Shown piece after piece: positions 1 through 11,948 of a stretch of DNA of 64,000 nucleotides. Under the pieces are notes generated by a model. It ran no database searches. It had not been told where the DNA came from and was given only the letters and a program-made list of their open reading frames with translations. This DNA is from Alitta virens (lineage: Eukaryota; Annelida; Polychaeta; Phyllodocida; Nereididae). The stretch's first letter is position 1. Each line of letters starts with the position of its first letter. The position numbers were made by a program, and so were the translations under genes. The stretch spans positions 5,917,407 to 5,981,406 of the forward strand of contig OW028584.1 in NCBI GenBank assembly GCA_932294295.1. The letters are read 5' to 3'.

Positions 1-300
1 AGATGTGAGGGAGTGGAACATTCAGGAAAATTTTCAAATTAATAGGCTCAGTGGTAATCAAGCTGAACAGTGTCACATAGGGCTCAGTATACTTTAAAAT
101 ATATAGATTAAAAATATTCAGCTCGTTTTTTGAGAAAGATATCAGTAGTTTGCTGTAAAATGCAAAATTAGTGCTTTTTTCCGTTGTTTTCGCGGCATTT
201 CGCTGTTATTGTGGCTCTTGGCCTTGTATGTAACTCACCTCAGTGCCCCTGGTGGCGAATTTAAGAACTAGGCCTACTGAACAGAAACTCAAGAGGTTGT
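1..300 (+). repeat. Dispersed repeat R1, copy a (cut by window edge)
   Basis: The first 300 bases match 1687-1975 with scattered differences. Both contain AGATGTGAG, a GGCTCAGTGG stretch, the CTGAACAGTG.CACATAGGGC block, a shared AT-rich centre, and the end CAGTGCCCCTGGTGGCG. There is no convincing coding sequence. I infer an interspersed repeat of unknown class; the left boundary is outside the window. Confidence 0.7.
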
Positions 301-1686
301 AGAGGTTGGCTCTTCAGAGCTGTTTTAGTGCCTGGGAAGGGATTGGAGGGATTCAGAATGGTCAAGAACTACTTTGGGTAAATGATACAGGAGCAAATTT
401 GTCCAGAAATGCAATTACTAGTTCTTTCAATTAAAATGACAGACCAGATGATTACAATTAGAACAATTTACCATGTGACTTTTATAAGTGTTCTAATTGC
501 ACTTGAGCTTTGTTGAGAGCATGCCACTGTAGGTGTGCCAAGAGTGAATGTAATTTAATCATTTTAATGCAATTTTAATATAGTTTTAATGACAAGACTG
601 AACCCATCTGATAATTAGCTGCAAAAATAAATTAAGCTGAGAATGTTTCACTCATTCACACATTGCATTGAGTGATTAACTCTCAATTAGTTATATTTAT
701 TGTTACCAATTTATCGAGATATTATTGAATCGTAAAGGATCAAACGATGTCCAGCCCCATCTGGTAGTACTCGAGCACTAACACTACCAATCCACTACAT
801 GTACGATATCATCACCTTCTGGCTTCAGCGCCGTAAGGCTCTAGTCTTTGTTGCCATGGATTCATGACTTTTGTAGTTGCGGAAGAAGTAGTACTATTGG
901 AAGGTGAGCATTGCGGTCCCTTGTCTAATAGAACAAAAAATAAAGCATATCAGAATATCTTGTTCACTCAAACTTACGTTACTGATGCCAACGGATGACA
1001 CCTATACATTTATTTCACCCAGGCTTTCATGAATTAACTGACCAGTAATTTTTTTTACATTTGTTGCATTTTTATACCAAAATCATGAATTTTGATCTTT
1101 TTGGGCAATAAAATTAATACATAAAGTGTATATCATAAGTGAATAACTAATAAAAGTTAATTTGAATCAATGTCATTATCTCCATGGTTGAAGAGCCTCT
1201 AGACAATAATAGTGACTCATATTAATAAATTAATTTTGTGTATTTACGTATAACTTCTGAAATAAATCTGATGGGTGGGTCAAAAGGTCCAGGTTATGAT
1301 ATGTCTCACTGGATAAATAAATTACTTGCGTTTCCACCTGTAGCCACAACAATAACACTGCAAATATTGCATTTTGGGCCGTCAGATGTTTCCTGAAAAT
1401 GCGGCCAAACTTTACTAGTTTGTTTAGACATATTTTCAATAATTCTTGAAAGTCACGCAGATCTGCAGACGATGTTATCCAACAGACAATCGTTGAACTA
1501 CTGCAGCCCCACCAGGCCCCCTAGTGGGATTTACATGAAGCATAATAGGCATCTGCAGAACACATTTTTGTTGCAAAATAATATACCTCTATTTCCTTTA
1601 AATCTTACGAATCAGAATTCTTGCCTAAACATATTTAACTACATTAGTTGTACCATTGTTATCCAGAAGGTTTATTGTCAGAGGAT
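301..1686. other. Non-coding stretch; holds one R2 repeat copy
   Basis: I see no gene here. A short repeat at about 810-850 (CTTCAGCGCCGTAAGGCTC) recurs near 2370-2400. The rest is AT-rich unique sequence, and the small open frames look like chance. Confidence 0.5.
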
Positions 1687-1975
1687 CAGATGTGAGAGTG
1701 GACCATTCAGAAAAATTTTCAAAATGAATAGGCTCAGTGGAGACGAAGCTGAACAGTGCCACATAGGGCTCAGTATACTTGAAAATATATAGATTAAAAA
1801 TATTCGGCTCATTTTTTGAGAAAGATATCAGTAGTTTGCTAAAAAATGCTAAATTAGGGCTATTTTCGTGGCATTTCGCTGTTTTTGTGGCTCTTGGCCT
1901 TGTATGCAACACACCTCAGTGCCCCTGGTGGCGAATTTAAGAACTAGGCCTTCTGAACAGAAACTCAACATTGTA
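1687..1975 (+). repeat. Dispersed repeat R1, copy b
   Basis: Second copy of the repeat at 1-300, in direct orientation about 1.69 kb away. It ends near AACAGAAACTCAA, after which the two copies diverge. Two same-strand copies this close could be separate insertions or an old tandem duplication. Confidence 0.7.
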
Positions 1976-2019
1976 TGAGATGCAGTACCAGTGCTAGAGG
2001 TTGTATAGAGTTGAGTAGT

Positions 2020-2400
2020 ATAAAATGAGTGCGTACGGGCCCAGGGCGTTTGTCATTTCACCTACCGACCATTGCTGGCTTGCCAGCCTAGCTCATGGAG
2101 CTTTGTTTACATTTCGCCGACAACGTCATGCCAGAAAAGTCATTCTGAAGTCACGTTAGTGTGTTATTCACATATTCCAACATAGTTTTCTCTGTTAGAG
2201 GCCGTTTTGATCTGTAGTGAATGTAGGAAGTCTGTTAAGCTTGGGGCAACGTCAGGCTAACGTAGTACCACTTGCCACCACCAGGGTCGCGATGGTGAAG
2301 GCACTCCGAAAATGGTTCTCTTGTCCTAGTATGAAACCCACAGCAGAATGAACTGATTTGGCATCTCCTTCTGGATTCAGCGCCGTAAGGCTCTAGTTTA
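2020..2400 (+). repeat. Dispersed repeats R3 and R2
   Basis: The block from about 2023 to 2240 (GTCATTTCACCTAC, GCCAGCCTAGCT, GGAGCTTT, GTGTGTTATT, TATTCCAAC) matches 13195-13415 with many differences. It is followed at 2365-2400 by the R2 motif also found at 810-850. No open frame supports a protein. Class unknown. Confidence 0.6.
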
Positions 2401-4163
2401 ACTTTTACAGCATTTGTTTACGAGGTAATCCAGTTCCGGTTTTGCTGTAAACAACTCATGCGCTGAACACGACGCCGTTTTTCAAGTGACAAACGTGTTT
2501 TTACTCAACCCTTGTTTTGTATTGTATCAGATTTAGCCTCGCACAAACCGTGTATGGACATTGTGTATAGACAATGAATGATCGCCTTTTGATGTCAGAC
2601 CTTAAGTGTGAAGTGCTAATTGTGGTCTATGCATGGTTTTTGCTCCTGTTTGCAAAATAATATAAACAAATTGTTTTACTGAGCATATTTTTGTTTAATT
2701 GTGTGAGTAGTAGAAATTTTTTCCAGAAAATCCAGATTATGCCACTTAGCGAGATTTTGCCATGCCGCGATATTCTGTTGGAATATTCCAGATAAGAAAT
2801 TGCCGGCCAACCCTGTTTTATATTACACCAACAGCTTTTGGAAACTTTTTGTTGGTAGCTGCGTTTCTGACCAATGTACCAAAAGCAGAAAAACCAATAG
2901 TTTTAGAATAACAGGGATCTAAGTCCTGAAATTCCAAAATGCCACAAAAACGTGAAAATCCACTATTGAAATGGGGGTTATTTGATGGTAGATTTCAGTT
3001 GCTGTTCAGAGAACATAAACAATGGTGAATGGTTTGTTGTCCGACATTGAGTTTGTGGGATTGGGAAAAATTACATGGGCCTTGAAAATTGTATCCATAT
3101 TCCTACATAATGTTTTGATATATCATGTTAAAAGATATTAATAATACACAAATTAACAATAACATGTTAAAAAGATGACCAAAAACATAGTCCCCTTAGA
3201 GGAGGTATTTAAAAACTTTATTTTATTTTTTTGAAGGGGCCTCGCATTTTGACCAAAGTATCGTCAAGTGATGCAATCTAGGCCATCATCAAAGATGTTA
3301 CCAATCATCTTGGGATGAAAGACTACAATGTAATAGGCAAACTTCCAAACAGGTGACTATTACTGAATTGGTATCAGTTTTTAGATTGTTTGTGATATTA
3401 AAATGGGTGAGGCAAGCAGTTTTATTTTCAGGCTTATCAGCAATTAAAAGAAAGTTTGTTAAAATATTGAGCTGGTCACTATGCTTGTTATGCTTTACAG
3501 TAGGGATAAACAATACATTATCGCAAGAACAAGAGATGGGGTATTTTTTAACTGCATAATTTTATTTTTTTCAGACCTGACCTCATTGTAAAGGTTCCTC
3601 ATCTTGGACTCTGACAAAAGGCATACAATAGATTTCTCTGAATTGCTGAGGCAACTTCAGGCATCAAAAAGACCAGTTCCAAGGCTTGTGCTGATCTGTC
3701 ATGTAACCTTCAGTTAGCTTTCCATCCAGGCATTCAGTATAAGTTCCACGTAAGGCATGGAATAAAGAACTCTGCAAGACAGTAGGTTTGCTTCCTCAGT
3801 ACTGGTTCCTGGTTAGGTAAAAACTGATATCTTTAATGGAGCACAGGGTTATGTAATCAAACCACAATAATGGAAGCTTCCCCCTAGGAAATCTGGGAGG
3901 AGCATTACAACCAATCATTATGCAACAATTGCTACTGCTGCTGACCATTCCCCCCATGCTCACTGGAGCATGAAGGGTACTGTGTGGGGAGTAACCTCCA
4001 CCAACATGCTGCATTTGCCAGAATGCCAAACTTAATTGGCAGGTAGCTTGGCTTGGGGTGCAGTTAGGTGCAATTAAGGAGGCTGTACTGCTCCAGATCT
4101 AAGGCCTGCCTGGACTTGGTGTAGAGCCTTAAATATCTTCTGCTACATGAGCCATATCCTACA
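2401..4163. other. No recognised gene
   Basis: AT-rich sequence with short open frames on both strands, none with a family signature. I see no SINE, LINE tail or inverted-repeat element here. Confidence 0.5.
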
Positions 4164-4535
4164 ATGCACCCAAACTGGACCTTTGGTGGATACCACAGAA
4201 TAGAGGCTGCAGGAGTAAAAACACGCATGCTGGTAGGAAGATACAAGTGTGAGGCTCTACTTGGGAAATCCCATCCTGGACACTCAAAGACATGCTGCCT
4301 ATGCAAGACCGCTGATGAAGATATTCTCCACCTCATCGCTTCATGTCCGGCTACCGAGCACCTGCGAATTCCAGCCGTTGGAAAACTAGAGAAAGCGTAT
4401 GAGAAAAAGAAGGTCCCAAAGCTGACGACAGAAGAAGAGCTTTGCCTCGCAATCCTGAATGGTGGACCCTATGACAAGAAACATATCCCCGCAGAACAAC
4501 TAGTGTCATTAGATATCCGGTACCTTCTGCCTTAG
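4164..4535 (+). pseudogene. 3' fragment of a non-LTR retrotransposon ORF2
   Basis: A 123-residue open frame ends with a stop at 4533. It carries a Cys/His cluster of the type found at the C-terminus of LINE reverse transcriptase proteins (CCLCKTADEDILHLIASCP), preceded by a basic segment (RMLVGRYKCEALLGK) typical of the same region. No reverse transcriptase core is present, so this is a 5'-truncated copy. It is not the LINE at 22 kb, whose C-terminal sequence differs. The family assignment rests on the zinc cluster alone. Confidence 0.5.
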
Positions 4536-4789
4536 ATTAGACCGCTTTAGAAATTCCTTTCAAATAAACTCTTGACTCCCCCCAGGGAGGTGCGCCTGAG
4601 AAGAGGCGGGAAATCCTAAAAGAAGAAGGGGAAGTACAATTAGCACAATGTAAATATGCTGGCATTCAGACATAAACTCCTACATATAACATCTTCTCTC
4701 TCCTATCAGTGCAATCATGATTATGTAAGACCTAAACATAATGAACATAAATTCAGGAGTATGCATGTATATATTAAACAATGTTCATT

Positions 4790-4918
4790 AACTAACATAA
4801 TAGACAATGCACTTCAACCCTCATGCATGACTAACTATATTAAACAAGTATTTCAATAACTAACATAATAGACAATGCACTTCAAACCTCATGCATGACT
4901 AACTATATTTAACAAAAG
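4790..4918. repeat. Tandem duplication, 68-bp unit, two copies
   Basis: The block starting AACTAACATAATAGAC at 4790 is repeated from 4858 with a few changes (ACCCTC versus AACCTC). It has no coding potential. Confidence 0.75.
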
Positions 4919-4997
4919 TCTGCGCGACTGTAGTTGTGCATATCTTTATATCAGATATGTAAAAAGTGAGTGAATACGGGGCAGTGGATTTTACATC

Positions 4998-5360
4998 ATG
5001 TTTCAAGTTGAACACAGTTGCCAAAATAAGAGTTTGCAGTGGGTTGGAGAGGAAGTAGCTCTTAAATTATCAAATTCCAAAATATTCATTTTTGTTCGGT
5101 CTATTAATAATGATGCAACTTCTATTTATAAATTCCTCATCAATGAAATCAGCTCAATTACCAAACAAAATCCCATTGATTTCAACCCTTATTACAGTCT
5201 TTTAAATTTCCTTCATTCTAAATCAACAGAATCAACTATTGCAACCACTGTTAATGAATTTAGGAAGCCATCATCATTTCTTCGCCTCATCATCACTGCT
5301 TCATTGTTGAGTATGGGTGTAGATTTTAAGGATGTTGATGTAGTACTTTCTTCCAAATGA
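4998..5360 (+). pseudogene. RecQ-like helicase fragment (C-terminal motifs)
   Basis: The 120-residue open frame reads like the second RecA lobe of a RecQ-type superfamily 2 helicase. It has a segment IFIFVRSINND, a TVNEFRKP stretch, then LRLIITASLLSMGVDFKDVDVVL, which matches the usual motif V pattern (RL.IAT.AFGMGVD..DV..V). The ATPase lobe with Walker A and DEAH boxes is absent, and so is the motif VI arginine region. A stop follows at once. I infer a fragment of a repetitive RecQ-like gene. Confidence 0.5.
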
Positions 5361-5581
5361 TTGACCCTTAATTTGAGTCATGACAATGCCTCGTATTTGT
5401 TAGATCCTCCCACAATGCATTTCGCAAATGATGGTCATGTCAACAAGACGATATCACCTCAAAAGCGGCGAAAAAACATTGATTACTACAGTTTGAGGCC
5501 ATTATTTAACAAAATTTTTCAAGAGATAATACAGTAGATTGGGTAGTTTTTATTTGAGTTGGTAAGATGTATCATGGGCTT

Positions 5582-6250
5582 TTAACTTATCAGTTGTTTA
5601 CAAAGGGCAGATCGGTTCATCATACTACAAGAATGATGAAGTCCGTCATCCAATACTAGGGCAGTCTCGGTGGAACAGTAGGTCTTGTATGCAGACTGAA
5701 ATCGGTTGTGAATGTCATTGGCCTCCCAAGTGAGCAATAAATTGCTTTGCAACTTCCCTTTCAATTAGCTTGGCCAGAAAAAGGAAGATTGGACACAGGA
5801 CGATAGTGTTTTTTTAGGTCATCAACATCTAAAGATGGCTTCTTTAGCACTGGACTTATGATGGCAATCATGGCATTCTTGAGCTGCATTGGGAATATTC
5901 CAGATGACAACGAAGTATTTATTATTGTGGTGAGAACAGGAGCTAAGGTGTCTTTGTATTCCTTCAACAACCAGGATGGTGTCGGATCAAGGGAACAAGA
6001 TTTCGGTTTCATGAGACTAAGGTGTTTCAAAACATCGCTCTCTGACACCTTGGTGAAATTACACAGGACCTGCTGAACAACCACATAATCGACTTGTAGT
6101 GAAGGGCTTTGTTCCTCAACAACATTCCTGATGTTATCAATTTTAGTGACTAAGTAGTCAGCAAATTGATGCACTAGTATAAGAGGATCATTATATTGAG
6201 ATAGCAATGATGTAGCTGTGGAGCCAGAGAGTAAAAGAATCCGTCTGAAA
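5582..6250 (-). pseudogene. LINE reverse transcriptase fragment (CR1/L2-like)
   Basis: Two overlapping minus-strand frames, 6207-5761 and 5764-5582, together give the N-terminal half of a LINE reverse transcriptase. The first has KSCSLDPTPSWLLKEYKDTL, SSGIFPMQLKNAMIAIISP, VLKKPSLD and YRPVSNLPF. The second continues with DIHNRFQSAYKTYCSTETAL. These are the early reverse transcriptase motifs of CR1/L2/Daphne-type elements. The frame breaks near 5761, and the catalytic [FY]xDD region is missing, so it is dead. It belongs to a different clade from the LINE at 22 kb. Confidence 0.75.
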
Positions 6251-6419
6251 AAATCTTTCTGGGTTTGCGAGGACTCAATTTTCTAGTTGTAGTAATTTAT
6301 TTTGGCCCGTTCTGGAAGGCTGTGGGCTTCATAATGTTTTTCTTTATAAAGTTCATGATGAACAGCTAGGTTAGTTCTTTTGTACTGGTTTTCCAGTTTT
6401 CTACACTCATTATTCACTC

Positions 6420-7606
6420 TTGTTACTGCTATTGGAGAAGAAGTTTCCCAGCCACCTACTTCACCAGTCAGCCAGCAAGTCAGTCAGCAAGTCAGCCAGG
6501 TCAAGATCAGTTTCACCAGTCAGATCCGTGTCACCAGCCAGATCAGTGTCACCAGCCAGATCATCAGCCAGGTCCAGATCCAGAAGCAATTCCGGATCTC
6601 CTGGGCCACCCAAGTCCGCTACTACTTGCAAGGGGAAGAAGCAGAGGGCAAGCAAACTGATAATTCATGATAATGTGGAGGAAGATTTGGCAGAGTGGTT
6701 TCGTTCCAACCCTGTGCTATACGACCGTACCGAGGGCGACTGGAAGAACATTCAGTCAGTACAAGAACCGACTGTATGAGGAGAAAGGTGCTTCCTTAAA
6801 CCCACCTATCACTGGTTCTGATGTCAAGCATTGGTTGGAGCAGATGAGAACCCAGTTTGGGAAGCTTGTGAAAGTGGGACCTTCGGGATCTGGTACCAAG
6901 ATGCTGACAGCCAGGTGCAGGGGATAGTGCATACCTTCAGCTGGTTGACTGACTTCATCCGCAGAATGCCGACCAGGCAAGGCAGAAGTACCTTGAGTGA
7001 ACGCCTAGCTAGAGAGAGGAAGAAGGATGGTGATTACCCTCTGAGCTCAACTCCTTTGGACAGTGGACCAGAGCTAGAAGATTCCATCGTCATCCCAGAT
7101 GAGGATCGTTCCAGGGCAACTCCAACTGCTACAGCCCCCCATTTTTCTGCTCCTTCAAAGGGTGGTCCATTCAAGAGGAAAAAGAGACACACTTGTGAAC
7201 CTGGCAAAGAAGAAGAAATCCTGCACATAGTGAAGAAGATGGCTAATGTGACCTCCTCTGTCCATGAACACTGCTCGGAAGGTGGACCTCAGCTGCCAAG
7301 CGTACCTTTTGTGACTCAATTTACCATGAGAGTCTCGCCCTCCCTGAAGATCTCTGGATGGACTTTCAGACCCAGGCCTTCACTCTACTGATGCAAGCCA
7401 AACAGCAGGCCAGACTCAGGAAGATGACTCCTCAGCAATTTCACCAAGTCCCTCAGCAGCAGCACTATCATCAACTCCCTCAGCAGTTTTATCCTCAGCA
7501 GCAGCAGCCAATTTACCAACAGCCGACCTTGCAGCGCCTGACTCCTTCCAAGGTTCCTCAAGGGCCATGGTCTACTATGCCACCTCTGTGGGGCAGCCAC
7601 TTGTAA
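6420..7606 (+). pseudogene. MADF-type DNA-binding protein, decayed
   Basis: Three overlapping plus frames join into one ancestral protein: 6420-6779, 6667-6927 with 6831-7391, and 7358-7606. The N-terminus is an SR-like repeat (RSVSPVRSVSPARS) and then basic. The middle resembles a MADF domain: LAEWFRSNPVLYDRTEGDW, SQYKNRLYEEKG, VKHWLEQMRTQFGKL, GSGTKMLTAR, then TFSWLTDFIRR. A Pro/Ser/Lys-rich linker follows, and a Gln-rich tail with LWMDFQTQAFTLLMQAK. Frameshifts lie near 6740, 6918 and 7320. MADF proteins are often the DNA-binding partner in Harbinger-type transposons; whether this one was is inference. Confidence 0.55.
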
Positions 7607-8500
7607 GGACTTCCCAGCAAGATCAAGGCAATACCAGTCTGGGATTGAGCAGCACCTTCCTAGCCAGCCTCGCAGCAATGCCAAGCACGTCTCCTGAAAA
7701 ACAATGATATTCTTGACCATCAGGCCTTTTTCAAGGCCACCAAAACTCCCGAATCCTCCCAAGAGAGCATACCATGAACACATTTGTGGCTGACTAATAA
7801 CAAAAAAAAAGTTCACACTTTGTCCCTTCTAAACTCAGTCTTTTTTGATTAAATTAATAATTTATATCCCGCAATAACCCCTCTATTTTAATTTAATTTT
7901 AATTTTAATTTTTTAATGCAAAAACAATTTTGCAGCATTGATAGGGGATCTGTTGTTTGTCTATCTGTTCTACCTCACTCTGAATATTTGCCATGGTGAT
8001 GATGTTGCCATGGTGATGACGTCACCATTTCAAAATCAGACAGTCAACAAACGATTCAATGAAAAATAGCGCTGCGTCCACAATTCGTCTAAACAATTAA
8101 TACCACCTATTGTATTAATTAGGTCAAGATCGTAGCTTTTAGAATATGTTTTAAATTTTAAAATCGGATAAATACTGATGGAGTTATTAAATAAAACGTA
8201 GGGGCAAGTCACATCGGTATAATTGTTCGTTAAGCGTTAGAGAGAAGCGAGCTCCTGCATGATGCAGCTTCATCGCTTTAGGTGTCTTGTAGAGGATCCT
8301 GAACATCATGGTCAGTCGGCCCGATTGATCTGGATTGCACCACGCCTAGCCGCTTCAAGGGGGAAATCTGGAAGGAGAAAATAAGGTGTTAGGAAATGGG
8401 GAAAAATGCAATTATTTATAAGAACAGGAAGATTACTTTGGGGTAGGGATGCTAGTCACTACTTGGAAAATTCAGAAATTTGGTAGGGGGTCATATTGAC
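7607..8500. other. No recognised gene
   Basis: AT-rich sequence with a short palindrome-like CATGGTGATGA repeat near 7992-8022. I recognise no coding or mobile features. Confidence 0.5.
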
Positions 8501-8507
8501 TTTATAA

Positions 8508-10150
8508 ATGTTCGATACTGTTGTTGCTGTGATACTTAATATGGAATCCTCCGAGATTCCAGGATGGAGAGGTGGGAGGATGTGGGACAGTATCTGGGCT
8601 ACTGTAGCAGCTATGCGGGTGGCATCTAGTAGGTTGGCGGGTGGGGCTATCTTCTGTGCTGTGTTGGTGTCTCGCGATTTCTTGGAGAGTAGGGCTGCCT
8701 TATAAGAAGGACAGCCGGAGAAGGATGCGGGTGCTCTCCTTGACAGTTGGTGCAGGAGGCCTTCTCAGGAGAAGGACACTCCTTGTGCCCATGCCCAAGG
8801 CCACAGCGCTTACACCTGATTTCTTTAGAACAGGTGTTCGCTCTGTGGCCAAAGGATTGACAGCAGATGCACTGAAGGGGTCTTCTGGGTTGGTATTCTT
8901 CGACCTTGAGTTTTCTGAAATCAAAAGAGAGTCCATTAGTTAGTAGGCCCTGTTTCTCCTCAGGAGAGGAGCAAATGACCTTGACGCGGTTGATGGGTCT
9001 TCCGAGGGCTGCACTTTACATTCGGATGCAGTTGGGGAGTCCTGAAATGGAAGAAAACTCATCATTTGTGTAATTGGGGGGGACTCCAATGATGACCACT
9101 GTGAGGCTGTCATCTGGAGTTCTGGACTTCTTGGTGTCTCTGATTTTGCAGCCTTCTAGGTTGAGGCTGGGGAATGTAGTGTTGTCTTCTGCTGACCGGG
9201 GGTAGATCAGCAGATTGCCTGCTTGGGTTCTCCTGGAATATCTTATGTGCTTTCTCAACACAAGAAAAATCTTGGCTGAGTCGACATCTGTAGAAAATTC
9301 TGTAAAAAGAGGAGGCAAGTTGGTTTTTGGGGAGGGGGGGGGAGAGGGGAAGAGAGGGTGGTCTTTGCCTTCTTAGGGGACTCTAGCCCAGGGGTTGAGT
9401 TAGAGTGAAGGCTTTGGGTGGACCGGGATCTCTTGTGAGTCTTTTTCTTGCTTTGTTGGATAGTGAAGCCTGTTTCCATGTCTTCAGGTGGCTGGCCTGT
9501 GCTAGAGTTTGTGGGAGAAAAATGGCTATTAATTGTGGTATCAGCTGCATCATCAGCAGCAGCATCAGCAGTGGCCTCAGCAATAACCTTGGCAGTAGCA
9601 TCAGCAGTAGCAGTAGCCACAGCAGCTGTGTTGGGGGAATTCTGAAATGAAAGAGAATTCCTGTCTGAAATGACAGGTGAAGTGGGGTTGGAGGGAGGGA
9701 GGAAGGATAGGTGAATTCCATGAATTATGGCCTTCATCTGGATCTTGGTTTCCTCATCTTGGGTGACTAAAAGAGATTGCATAAAATTAGACATTTGTTG
9801 CAAGGAATAGGCAAGTCCTTGCGGTATTGGTGGTGTTACTACTTGTGCTGCTTGTACTGCTTCCTCTGCTTTTTGTATCTTATCAAGTTCCCCTAAAGCA
9901 AAGATGGCGGCGTATCGTTCTTGCTCTCTTTGTTGTTGTTCCTCTGCTTCTTCAGCTTGTTTACTTTTGGCCGGTTTCCCGGGGACGCCGCCATTGTGGG
10001 CGGGCAGTACCTCGGGAGCTGTAGCCGCGTGTGAAGCAAGCTTTGTTGCGGTAATTTCTGACCTTTCCTTGCTGGCCTTGGTCTCCCTGGGCTGGAGAAA
10101 AGGTGTTTTTCGTTTTTCTGGGCATTTCCTGAAAATACAAGATAATTCAA
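8508..10150 (-). pseudogene. Gag-like ORF1 of a non-LTR retrotransposon, frameshifted
   Basis: Read on the minus strand, a continuous frame from about 10130 gives a basic start, an Ala/Gln/Glu-rich coiled coil (KQAEEAEEQQQREQERYAAI, then ELDKIQKAEEAVQAAQ) and QQMSNFMQSLL. It continues with an Ala-rich low-complexity stretch, a Lys-rich segment (SKKKTHKRSRS) and, in another frame (9318-9016), a globular part with SLTVVIIGVPPNYTNDEF. A third frame holds NRVKVICSSPEEK and three zinc knuckles between about 8876 and 8715: CICCQSFGHRANTC, CKRCGLGHGHKEC and CTNCQGEH. This order is that of I/Jockey-type Gag proteins. At least three frameshifts break it, and no adjacent ORF2 remains. It is unlike ORF1 at 22304. 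Confidence 0.65.
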
Positions 10151-10278
10151 GATGGCGGCGTGTCGTAAAACGACGGGTTTACTGAAGCTCAGCTCGGGAG
10201 CGTCGAAGCACGTCTTTACTCATCGGCGTCCAGGCGCGAAGTGGTGTGAGTGATAGGTATAATTGCCTGCACTCGCTG

Positions 10279-10287
10279 CTTATATAG
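10279..10287 (-). promoter_or_regulatory. Possible TATA box upstream of the Gag-like ORF
   Basis: On the minus strand this reads CTATATAAG, about 150 bases upstream of the Gag-like frame in a GC-richer stretch. TATA boxes are not the rule for LINE 5' ends, so it may be a host promoter or chance. Confidence 0.3.
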
Positions 10288-10922
10288 CGTGGGCGCGGAC
10301 GTTTGTGGGAGCACCACAACAAAATCTGATGATCCACATTAATTTGGCTCCGCACTTTCTTTGATATAAAGCGTCAGGTCTAGTTTTAATGTGTGCCTTG
10401 CTATGATAATGTATGAATTAAGAGAGTATTACGTCAAGATCAAGGCAATTTTGTGTGGCCCTGAAGTCACTTTGTGTCAATCTTGAAATCATGATTTATT
10501 GGTGTGATTCTTGTTTTTGCAGGGGTAAAAAATTACGTGCAGATCAACCTCCTGTTTAGATGCCAAGATGAGGCTTACCTTTTTATGTGAAAACATCTCA
10601 TGCAGCCAAGTTCTTACAAGGTGTCGGCAGAATTTCTGCTCGATAAGTCCCTGGCAATTAATAATATTTCACTCACTGCAATGCTTTCACTAATTGAGTA
10701 TGTGCTGTACTGCAATGGAAACGGACAGCATGTGACTCATTAAATGAAGATGCTTCATATTTTCATGAAGGGGAAAATAAGCCAATATCATGTAGATTGA
10801 AGAATATTAGCTGGTATTCGGAAGTAACAGCCGTTTCCAGAGAAAATTGGCCAAAACCCTACTGTTTTCACAGAAATTGGTGTGGTTGTTGACTAATTCA
10901 TATGAATGCAGCCACTTATGTT
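10288..10922. other. No recognised gene
   Basis: Unique sequence between the Gag-like ORF promoter region and the composite retroelement block. It ends in the 12-bp target duplicate ATTTCTTATTTG (10923-10934). Confidence 0.5.
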
Positions 10923-10934
10923 ATTTCTTATTTG

Positions 10935-11183
10935 GCCCTCGAAGGTCCTGGGCCTCCACGCGGTGAGGATGGAAACACTTGGGGTGAAGTCCTCTATCCC
11001 CAGTGGCTAAAACAGGACAGTGCGCATTGCACAAGCTGCTCCAGCTATCCAACGCAGACAATTATTGATTTTTTACATGCTTCTGGTTTCTACTACCAAC
11101 TATAGATAATCATCTTACCCTAGAGAGCCTCTACATAGCCCACTCAGGTGCTGATGAGGCGTTAAACAATAACACTAACTAAC
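10935..11183 (+). mobile_element. SIDE (short internally deleted LINE), left member of copy A
   Basis: Full-length at its 5' end (GCCCTCGAAGG) and joined to the LINE 3' end. Its P1 3' strand reads TGAGGAT instead of CGAGGGT, so the ribozyme helix P1 is weakened here. Confidence 0.85.
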
Positions 11184-11758
11184 TTGCCACATGCAAAGGG
11201 GTGCTCCCATTTACATCTCTTGCGTCAATGTAATACTTGATTATTTTAGGAGAAAGAAATTTGAGAGAGTTGAGGAATATAACGGCCAGATGAAGGGGAC
11301 TTCTTTTCATCCAGTTATAGTAAACAAATGCTCCATCTGTGTATTTCCTTGGCAGGCACATCTGTTTAAATGATTCTCCTATTAATTCTTCACTGAATAT
11401 TTCTTGTTCATTTGTAATAAAAATAAAGCAGTTGATCAGTTTTCCTGATTTCAAACATTTTTCCCATTTGTCGTACATCCAATGCACCACTTTCCTTTCT
11501 GACTGAATCATGTCCTCTGAAACTGAATTATATGCTTCTGGTTTCTACTACCAAATATAGATAATCAATCTTAACCTAGAGAGCCTCTACATAGCCCACT
11601 CAGGTGCTGATGAGGCATTAAACAATAACTCACACACACACACTCTGAAACTGAATGAAGTTCTCCCAGGAAATTCAGATCAAATTCAGATTCTAAAATC
11701 ATATCTTGAGTGAAATGCTTTTTCCTGCTCATTAAAACAAGAATCTTCAAGACAAAGT
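11184..11758 (-). pseudogene. Ankyrin-repeat gene, part Y, copy A
   Basis: The minus strand encodes a helical segment and then the start of an ankyrin repeat: MIQSERKVVHWMYDKWEKC, an ITNEQEIFSEELI stretch, YYNWMKRSPLHLAVIF and DARDVNGSTPLHVA. The frame stops where a SIDE cut the repeat. The upstream part (11758 to 11641) is separated by a LINE-tail insertion. The same segment occurs at 34852, 37946 and 41968. It cannot make a full protein because part X lies on the wrong side. Confidence 0.8.
11525..11640 (+). mobile_element. 5'-truncated LINE tail inside ankyrin part Y
   Basis: Last ~115 bases of the LINE, from TATATGCTTCTGG to the CA run, flanked by TCTGAAACTGAA on both sides. The same insertion with the same duplication is present in copies B, C and D, so it predates the duplications. 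Confidence 0.85.
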
Positions 11759-11760
11759 CG

Positions 11761-11948
11761 GGCGGGGGCCTAGCTCAGAGGTAGCGCTCTGGGCTTCCAA
11801 CAGCTGGGTCCCGGGTTCGATTCCCGGTCGAGCCTAAGTTGGATGGCTGTTTCATCCTTCGTCTCATTGCCATGGTCTCTGCCTGTCCTAATTAGCCCAT
11901 CAGGTGCAGAAATACAGGACGTAAAGCCCTAATCACCCACCCACCCCA
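11761..11948 (+). mobile_element. tRNA-derived SINE (hybrid head/tail)
   Basis: The tRNA-like head has an A box (TAGCTCAGAGGTAG), a B box (GGTTCGATTCC) and an anticodon-loop-like CTTCCAA. A non-tRNA body and a CACCCACCC tail follow. Its head carries the variant CCAACAGCTGG, seen also in the SINE at 42548, and it abuts the same Y sequence. Its tail abuts X as the SINE at 33771 does. It is best read as a crossover product of those two insertions. Confidence 0.85.

Noticed and set aside
11761..11835. Functional tRNA gene suggested by A and B boxes (Gly-UCC-like loop).
   Set aside because: The same head recurs with the same non-tRNA body and target duplications in over twenty copies, and the acceptor stem does not close properly, so it is a SINE head.
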